From Ailurus styani (lineage: Eukaryota; Chordata; Mammalia; Carnivora; Ailuridae): 64,000 nucleotides of DNA. Under the pieces are notes generated by a model. The model ran no database searches. It was given only the letters and a program-made list of their open reading frames with translations, and had not been told where the DNA came from. The stretch covers positions 224,381 through 288,380 of the forward strand of contig LNAC01000066.1 in assembly GCA_002007465.1 (NCBI GenBank), read 5' to 3'. Of this stretch, positions 57,641 through 64,000 are shown piece by piece (position 1 is the first letter of the stretch; each line of letters begins with the position of its first letter). A program made the position numbers and the translations under genes.

Positions 57641-57761
57641 GAGAAGAACGTGTGTTCAGTCTATGGCCATACCACCCTAAACACTCCCGATCTCGTCTGA
57701 TCTCGGAAGCTAACCAGGGTTGGGCCCAATTAGTACTTGGATGGGAGAAGAATGTGTGTTC
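57641..57761 (+). pseudogene. Truncated 5S rRNA retropseudogene inside L1 ORF2
   Basis: 57659-57748 matches the first 90 nt of vertebrate 5S rRNA (of about 120) with about 9 substitutions by eye. Landmarks are 'gtctatggccataccaccct', 'cccgatctcgtctgatctcg' and 'ttagtacttggatgggaga'. Flanks gagaagaacgtgtgttc (57641-57657) and gagaagaatgtgtgttc (57745-57761) form a 17-bp duplication of L1 sequence with one mismatch. There is no poly(A), and the 3' 30 nt, including most of the C box of the internal pol III promoter, are gone. It lies opposite to the host L1 and shifts the ORF2 frame after TEHTFFS. Several differences are at CpGs, as expected from decay. Confidence 0.93.
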
Positions 57762-57878
57762 TGTTGCTTTAGGATGGAATGCTCCGAATATATCTGTGAA
57801 GTCCACCTGGTCCAGTGTGTCATTCAAAGCCCTTGTTTCCTTGTTGATCTTCTGCTGAGATGATCTGTCCATTGCAGT

Positions 57879-57896
57879 GGGGGGGGGGGGGTGGGN
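57879..57896 (+). repeat. G homopolymer with ambiguous base
   Basis: G13 then TGGG and an N at 57896 within L1 ORF2. Its length is probably uncertain in the assembly. Confidence 0.8.
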
Positions 57897-58329
57897 TGTA
57901 TTATTATCAATGTGTTTCTTTAATGTTGTTATTAATTGGTTTATGTAATTGGCTGCTCTCATGTTAGGGGCATAAATATTTACAACTGTTAGATCTTCTT
58001 GTTGGATAGATCCCTTAATTATGATAGTGTCCTTCCACATCTCTTATTACAGTCTTTTGTTTAAAATCGAATTTGTCTGATATAAGGATTGCCACCCCAG
58101 CTTTCTTTTGATGTCCATTAGCATGATAAATAGTTTTCCACCCCCTCACTTTCAATCTGGAGGTGTCTTTGGGTCTAAAATGAGTCTCTTTCAGACAGCA
58201 TATTGATGGGTCTTACTTTTTTATCCTATCTTTCACCCTGTGTCTTTTGATTGGGGCATTTAGCCCATTTACATTCAGAATAACTATTCAAAGATATGAA
58301 TTTAGTGCCACTGTATTACCTGTAAAGTC

Positions 58330-59190
58330 CCTGTTTCTGTAGATTGTCTCTCTTCCTTTCTCATCTACATTACTTTTGGGCTCCCTCTTTGTTTAAAGGA
58401 TCCCTTTTAATATTTCTTGTAGGGCTGGTTTGGTGATCACGAATTCTTTTAGTTTGTTTGTCCTGGAAGCTTTTTATCACTCCTTCTATTCTGAATGACA
58501 TCCTAGCTGGATACAGTATTCTTGGCTGGATATTTTTGTCATTTAGCTCCCTGAATATATCATGCGCCTGTCCTTTCTAATCTGCTGGGTCTCTGTGGTC
58601 AGCTCTGCTGCCAGTCTGTTTCTACCCTTGTAGGTTACAGACCTCTTGTCCTGAACTGCTTTCAGAATATTCTCATTGTCTTTGACATTTGCACGTTTCA
58701 CTATTATATGTTGGAGTGCTGACCTATTTTTATTGACTTTGAGGGGGGGGTTTCTCTGCCTCCTGGACTTGGATGCCTGTTTCCTTTCCCAGTTTAAGGA
58801 AGTTGTCCACTGTAATTTGCTCCAAAATACCTTCTCCCCCCCCCCCCGCAACCCCCTTCCTCTTCTTCTGGGATCCCAATTATTCTAATATTGTTTCACT
58901 TTATGGTATCACTTACCTCTCGAAGTCTCCCCTTGTGGTCCAGTAGTTGCTTGTCTTTTTCTCAGTTTCTTTATTCTCCATCATTTTGTCTTGTTTATCA
59001 CTAACTCTCTTCTGACACTTTTATCCTAGCAGTTAGAACCTCCATTTTTAATTGCATCGCATTAATAGCCTTTTTGATTTCGACTTGGTTAGACTTTAGT
59101 TTTATTTCTCCAGAAAGGGATTCTCTAGTGTCTTCTATGCTTTCTTTCAAGCTCAGCTAGTATCTTCATAACCATTATTCTGAACTCTAG
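58330..59190 (-). pseudogene. L1 ORF1p pseudogene
   Basis: ORF1p is the RNA-binding chaperone of the L1 particle. The minus-strand frame 58543-58851 holds the RRM-to-C-terminal part: 'SALQHIIVKRANVKDNENIL' then 'KAVQDKRSVTYKGRNRLAAE' and 'LTTETQQIRKDRRMIYS', matching the L1 pattern HIIIKF..K.KE.ILKAAREK..VTYKG...RLTAELS.ETLQARR. The upstream coiled-coil half is broken. Poly(C) at about 58837 and poly(G) at about 58743 disturb the frame. The limits given are approximate. Confidence 0.78.
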
Positions 59191-59448
59191 TTATGATATC
59201 TTACTTATGTCCATACTGATTAGGTATCTGGCAGTCAGTACCATCTCTTTTCTGTCTTTTGAAGTGAGTTTTTTCTGTTTTGTCATTCTTGCAGAAAGCG
59301 GTGGCTTTTCTATTTGTAGAGTTGCAGCTATTCTTAGATCTCTAGTTGAGTTCACAGGTGTTCAGAATGATTTGATAGCTATCTAGCTGAATTCCTGGGA
59401 CCAGACACAACTAAAGTCTCCAATTCCTCTGCCATCTCGGACTATGCT

Positions 59449-60457
59449 CTCTTGCAGTGCCTTTTTCAACTGGCATCTAAGCACGGCCAGCCATATTACT
59501 TGTTTATTCTTTATGACAAAGCTATTAAGTTACTGCTGGGTCTCCATTTCCTAGACAAGGAGAGAGTTCTAAGGTGGGGTTCAAATGGAGGTCTGTTGGA
59601 TGCTTAAACCCTGGTTTTAAGCCCCAGTTTTAAGCACCATGCCATGCTTCCCCAGAACATAATTTTTTCTTGTCAGAAGAGATTAATGGTTAAGATAAAG
59701 GAGTTGGATAAAGGAGCAGAGATATAAGAATTTATCAGAATTTACTGCTCTACAGCTGCTCAACTCCAGGTGTCTTCACTTGAATTCACTTTCAATTCCA
59801 CAGAATGAAGAATTTAAGAATTGGGAGTTATTCATAAAGCCTTCAGACTTAAGGAAGAAGCAGTAACAATGAACTAAGACAATAGCAGTGGATCTCCTTT
59901 CCTAAAACAAAGGTATGTTCACTTCCAACATTTAAGGAAAAGAAAGCTCCAAATCAAGGCACTGATTTGGCATCAAAATCACTTCCCCTGCTAATACTGA
60001 AAGGCTTTCCTAAAAGCACCCTGTATCCTTGGCCAGAAGGGATGAATGAAAGGAATGAGCTGCTTGGAGGAGTGGTCTAGACTCCACTGGACCTCAGCTC
60101 ACAGCCCAGAGGTGACCCTTGCTGGGTAACAGTGGCAGAGGAGAATCTCATAGACCAAGAACCTGGAGATGTAATGGCTGTATCCACAGGGGGGAATAAA
60201 ATGCACCCCTATGGCTACCCCCTGCGTGAGGCTGAGAACAAGTGGAAATTCTACTGCTGAACCTTTCTGGGGCACACGCACATAAAGACTCTGATAACAC
60301 CGTCTCCAAGCAACGGATGCTCTGTGAGAAGTGGTCCATCTATTTCAGTACAACTCTGATGAAAATCATCACTCTGTGCTCAGGACTCCTTCCTAGTTCG
60401 AAAACTCAAATAACATTAATTTGTCCTATGTATAAGAACTCTTGGAAGAAAAACTTT
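59449..60457. other. Unassigned sequence
   Basis: About 1 kb beyond the L1 5' end with no recognised repeat or gene. Confidence 0.4.
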
Positions 60458-60671
60458 CGGGCGCCTGGGTGGCTCAGTGGGTTAAAGCCTCTGCCTTTGG
60501 CTCAGGTCATGATCTCAGGGTCCTGGGATCGAGGCCCGCATTGGGCTCCCTGCTCGGCAGGGAGCCTGCTTCCTCCTCTCTCTTTGCCTGCCTCTCTGCC
60601 TACTTGTGATATCTCTCTCTCTCTGTCTCTCTTGGTCAAATAAATAAATAAAATCTTAAAAAAAAAAAAAA
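60458..60671 (+). repeat. CAN-SINE, mustelid-type, sense
   Basis: Head 'gggcgcctgggtggctcagt' with 'gggttaaagcctctgccttt', body 'tcatgatctcagggtcctgg', 'ctacttgtgatatctctctc', tail 'caaataaataaataaaatct' and A13. Probable target-site duplication based on 'gaagaaaaac' before it and 'gaaagaaaaac' after it. A 133-codon frame at 60242-60643 reads through the SINE and is not a gene. Confidence 0.94.
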
Positions 60672-62309
60672 GAAAGAAAAACAGAGTACTTTCAAAGCTA
60701 GGCTAGAAGCTTGGACTTACCCTGTAAAAAAGAAGAAACTACTTGAGGTTCATGAGCTGGATGGAGTTTTGAAGGGGAATCTTGGAACCAGGGGAGCTGA
60801 GAGGAGGTGAGGATATGCTGAAGGCAGCAGAAATGGAACAAGAGTTAGCTCTACACTAGATGTTCCTAGCCTAGGTTTTACCCACTGCTTTATGTCCCCA
60901 GGTTTTTAATCACTCCTTTTTTTATTTTTATGGGACCAGATGGTCAGTGGGCAAAAGCGTTTTAATGAGCTGGGGCTATTTCACATAGAGTGCATAAGAG
61001 CTATGTTTGGGGGATATCTGAGATAAATGAGTGGGGGAGGAGCAAGGGTAGGATCCTCTGAAAAGAGGACCTCATTTTGTAGGATTGCTGGCAAATATGG
61101 CCAAGCTATTACAAATGAAGGACTTAATAACTTCTAATTGGTCTCTGCAGATAAAAACACATCTCCCTGAGTTCTCAGTTTCTTCTTCTATGAACTGCCA
61201 GTTTTAAAATCGGTTGGCTCTTATTCTTTTCGGGATGGTACACCATGTGTGGACAGTATTTCTTAAGATAGAGACTTCTATAAACATTTGGTAATTCAGT
61301 GTTGATTATGCAATTTTTAATGTTCTTAAAAGAAAAACTTCAAAACCGGCCTTGAGTTATCAGGGTGTCTTATTGTATTTAAGTATATCTTAAAAGTAAA
61401 TTATTTTTAAAAGATCACTTATCAATTCAAACTTTTCACCTTCAAGGAATATAGATAACTCATTGTTTAGATCCACACTCCAAATTTGTGTCTCAGATTT
61501 ACAAAGAACTTCTGAATTTTCAGTCTGATGACTCTGGTCTCTATAGCAGATGAAGGAAAACTGCTCAAATCAGCGTCTCAGAAATTTCCCTTTTGGGGGC
61601 ATGTCTTTCTCTCAAAAGAATGCCAAGATGTGTGCTCTGGTATACTCCTGATTTCCTACAATGGCCCAATTTTGACAATTTGCATTTTATTTTGGACCAG
61701 GGCAACTGTAACTGTAAATTGGTCCTTCTTTAATCTGGGACTAGCAGCAAATCATTTTTAATAGCCTTTAATTCCCCCTTTTAATGAGATATCTGCATTC
61801 AGGAATGACTCAACCATGTACCGCTGCAGGCTAAAGGGGGTGAATCACAGAAAATAGACGGAAGAGACCTATTAGGTAACCTCACGCAGCTCCCTGCCAG
61901 ACTTAGGATGATTCCCAACAATTAAACTTCTAGGACCAGTTCAGCACACTTTTTATTTGCCTCCAAGGATGGAACTGCTAACACTTGCACTATCGGCTAT
62001 TCTAGAATTCAGGCAGCCCGCACTCTGACAGTGGTCCCCTTGCTGTTGCACTTACAACCCCTCATCCTCACTGCTCTCCACCTCACTGGAAAACTCTGGG
62101 TCCACCCCTTACATGCACAAACTTTCCTTCCTGTCTGTTTGCAAGCACTCACATACTTGGAGAATGACTGCCTTGCCTATCAAGGGGAAACTGAACTATA
62201 CAGAAAAGAACTTCTGATACTTAACCCTTGCCATAAAAATTAGAAAAAGGACTCCTACCAAGGACTTCATTCTCAAAGGCTGCCTTTTATATGCTTTCCA
62301 GTTCTTTGT
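60672..62309. other. Unassigned sequence
   Basis: No recognised repeat or gene over about 1.6 kb. The 77-codon frame at 61528-61761 shows no family features. Confidence 0.4.
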
Positions 62310-62425
62310 TCCATCTAAGTCTCTTCTCGCTGCTTTCCTCTGAACTGTCTCCAGCTGTTCCACATCTGGAATTGAGCTGCTCATACTGAACAAACTATCT
62401 TTGGTGTGGTCTTACTTGAGGAAGA
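62310..62425 (+). repeat. Possible CR1/L3-class LINE relic
   Basis: 'ctctgaactgtctccagctg', 'ttccacatctggaattgagc' and 'tttggtgtggtcttacttga' recall the amniote CR1/L3 3' motif (tgaaccctctccagttcttccac...gaactg...aggtgtggtctgac). A short and weak match. Confidence 0.35.
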
Positions 62426-63787
62426 TCAACTCTGGGTCTTATTTTCCTCCATTCTCTTTATCCTGCTTTTTCCTTTTCCTTAACTTTCTTGTTCGTTCTG
62501 TAAACTCATCTTTGGACATTATGTCCTGGAGAGTTGTCATTCAGGTTAGTGGCCTCAGGAATAATGGCAAGCGACAAAAAGCTCTTGTGAGAGCCCAAAG
62601 TCTATTTTAGTTCAGGTAGTGATGTCTTTTAGGATTTCTGTTTCCCAATTCTCTACAACTAATATTATCAACATCTAATACCATCTCCACCTTTTTTTTT
62701 TAAGGTCAATAGATTATCTTCTTTGTAATTAGTCCATATAGCTACCATGGGTTAACTGGCCTTTTCCCATTTCCGGCCAAATGCATTATTTTACCTACCT
62801 TTCGGCTATGACTATTTGCCTATGTATTAACTTATATTTCCTTCCCTTTGCTAAAATTGTATTATTCTTCCTTTGATTTACTGAGAAAGCTTATTTAGAC
62901 CTTCAGCCTAACCTCCCCAAACAGTTATTTCTTCATTGTCAAAGCGACTCTTGCAATCTTAGCAAGATCCAGAATTGGAAAGGACTGAATTCAAAGCTAG
63001 GCCACTTCCTCTGACCTTTAATTACGGCTACTCGTCCTGCCAATTTTCCCTCACACATGGAAATCCAGCTTCCTTTATAGCAGGACCTGGATAAGGAAAC
63101 CTCCTTTTAAATATAAGACTTTCTACTTACTTACATAAAAACCTCCCTAAGTCACTGGCAAGACTGGAACAACTCTGTGGCCAGATTTTAGCCCATCTGT
63201 TTACATTGGGTGTGCGTGACACGCAAATATCATCCTCACAATAAGCAAGGGTGCTCCCAGTGCTGCATGAATCAACCCTCTCCACCCCTCCCCTCCTCCA
63301 AGAGCAGCAGGTCTTCCCTACATCCTCACTCTTACGATCCCCAGCCCCAATCTCTAATTAGGCTGGGCTCAGATCATTCTTTTTTATGGTATTTTCAAAC
63401 ACATACACAAGTAGAGTAATTGGTACAATTGACCCCCCATATGCTCCACAAGATCAATCTTTTACATGTCATCCCCCGATCCAAAGAACCCCAGATTTCA
63501 ATTTCTCTTCTTCAGAGATTCCAAGGCAGTCCCTGGTGTCTGTCATAGGAATTTTCCAGTGTGCCTTGGGGATGACCCCCAGCGTGACGAGTCTTTGGAT
63601 CTCATCACCACTAATCCCCTGTAACCGCAGAACTAAGAGAACACATGTCCTCCTCCAATTTGCCTGTGTTTTCTTTTTCCTCTCCCCTCATTTAAAATTC
63701 TGCCAGAAGTTCCAAATAAAAAGATTAGAACACCTACCTTCTTTCAAGCGCAACTCTAAAACAGTTATTTTTACCTTGAATGATTTT
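62426..63787. other. Unassigned sequence
   Basis: No gene recognised. 63395-63470 ('acacatacacaagtagagta' then 'attggtacaattgacccccc') weakly resembles an old L1M-type UTR. The 159-codon plus frame at 63386-63865 reads through the poly(G) tract, has no domain features and is not supported as a gene. Confidence 0.4.
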
Positions 63788-63789
63788 GT

Positions 63790-63811
63790 GGGGGTGGGGG
63801 GGTGGGGGGGG
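63790..63811 (+). other. G-rich tract with G-quadruplex potential
   Basis: Three G runs of 5, 7 and 8 separated by single T's; the last run can supply two tetrad strands. No promoter or gene is attached. Confidence 0.6.
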
Positions 63812-64000
63812 CTATGTTCTGGAATTCTTACAAGTGGTCATGACTTCAACTTCCAAATGGCTTGAGGCAAGATTTGGAACAAACAAACAAACAAGATACT
63901 GCTAGGGAAAAAAAATGAAAACCAGCAAAAATAAACAAAAAAAGGTAACTGATAATTATTTGGGGAGAGAACATTTTTCTTTCTATTTGGACAATCTTTT
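63812..64000. other. Unassigned A-rich sequence
   Basis: Contains (CAAA)n at 63879-63894 and A-rich patches up to the window edge. No other feature seen. Confidence 0.4.

Larger units (their letters stand above)
54117..58270 (-). pseudogene. L1 ORF2p pseudogene (endonuclease-RT-C terminus)
   Basis: ORF2p would be the L1 endonuclease/reverse transcriptase. Recognisable minus-strand pieces: endonuclease part at 57612-58040 (VVNIYAPNMRAANYINQL, then TEHTFFS), linker/RT start at 57065-57544 (FFERINKMDKPLARFIRKK), RT at 55937-56209 ([20 protein letters not shown]) and 55798-56115 ([20 protein letters not shown], then [15 protein letters not shown]), C-terminal part at 54190-54414 ([12 protein letters not shown]). 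The two RT pieces overlap in different frames, showing a frameshift near the NGEK motif. The catalytic FADD box reads FAND. Three insertions and several stops make it non-functional. Confidence 0.9.
53531..59448 (-). repeat. Carnivoran L1, antisense, near full length, with nested insertions
   Basis: Read on the minus strand it runs 5' to 3' from 'gcatagtccgagatggcaga' (5' UTR, near 59440) through ORF1 (about 59190-58330) and ORF2 (about 58270-54120) to a 3' UTR ending near 53531. Plus-strand landmarks: 'ggatattgctgctattaaca', 'ctctgtgaaaaaagttgctg', 'tttgtcaaatgctttttctg', 'ggaataaatcccacttggtc', 'gcatttagcccatttacatt'. Three SINEs (53619, 55629, 56860) and a 5S rRNA copy (57659) interrupt it. 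About 5.2 kb is L1 proper, with frameshifts and stops. No target-site duplication was found. Confidence 0.93.

Noticed and set aside
57641..57761. Functional 5S rRNA gene
   Set aside because: The last 30 nt are missing, the C box is cut, there is no T-run terminator at the proper place, and it has a TSD inside an L1.
60242..60643. 133-codon plus-strand open frame
   Set aside because: Its last third is CAN-SINE sequence translated (APGWLSGLKPLP...SWDRGPHWAPCSAGSLL), a common artefact in carnivoran genomes.
63386..63865. 159-codon plus-strand open frame
   Set aside because: No domain, signal or family pattern; it reads through a poly(G) tract (GVGGWGGL) and begins in non-coding-like sequence.

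Overview
This 64 kb window is nuclear DNA from a carnivoran mammal. Its tRNA-derived SINEs are of the CAN-SINE (SINEC) family, with the head sequence GGCGCCTGGGTGGCTCAGT, a (CT)n tract and an AATAAATAAATAAAATCTT tail. About eight copies carry the variant 'GTGGGTTAAAGCCTCTGCC ... CTACTTGTGATCTCTCTC', which I recognise as typical of mustelids (ferret, mink, marten, badger, otter). The family-level placement is recall and was not checked by search. The DNA is AT-rich and CpG-poor, and it contains two single N bases.

I find no protein-coding gene, no convincing exon and no functional RNA gene. Long open frames are either decayed retrotransposon ORFs (L1 ORF1/ORF2, HAL1 ORF1) or chance frames in AT-rich or low-complexity DNA. 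The window reads as intergenic DNA or the inside of a very long intron.

Layout. 0-10 kb: scattered CAN-SINEs, MIR fragments, one copy of an unnamed diverged repeat (about 6.18-6.50 kb), and a repeat-poor block (6.5-9.5 kb) with a small CpG-dense patch at 7.68-7.82 kb. 10-15 kb: the second copy of the unnamed repeat, a CG/CA microsatellite, a 17-bp direct repeat separated only by A's, and a quiet AT-rich block. 15-19.6 kb: a long antisense LINE-2 split by a young SINE, a 16-bp x3 tandem repeat, and MIR copies. 19.6-22.9 kb: A-rich, possibly very old L1/HAL1-type sequence with three SINEs. 24.5-25 kb: hAT-Charlie (MER3-like) remains. 28.4-31.4 kb: three SINEs, two of them sharing one target site so that three copies of the target remain, followed by a HAL1 element. 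33-39.7 kb: L1M fragments, a sense L1 with a large internal deletion, and an antisense L2. 41-50 kb: paired old L1-like 3' ends, a sense L2, antisense L2 copies and SINEs. 51.2-52.3 kb: an antisense L1M 3' half. 53.5-59.45 kb: a long antisense carnivoran L1 (decayed ORF1 and ORF2) carrying three SINEs and a truncated 5S rRNA retropseudogene. 59.45-64 kb: mostly unassigned sequence with one SINE, a possible CR1/L3-class relic and a G-rich tract.

The elements do not form a pathway. The window is a record of successive retrotransposition: L2/MIR and hAT relics first, then L1M/HAL1, then carnivoran L1, then CAN-SINEs and the 5S copy, mobilised by L1 machinery. The best second-look items are the tailless 5S retropseudogene, the double SINE hit at one target, the A-only insertion scar, the unnamed repeat pair and the CpG patch. 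I saw nothing that looks like a new functional gene system.
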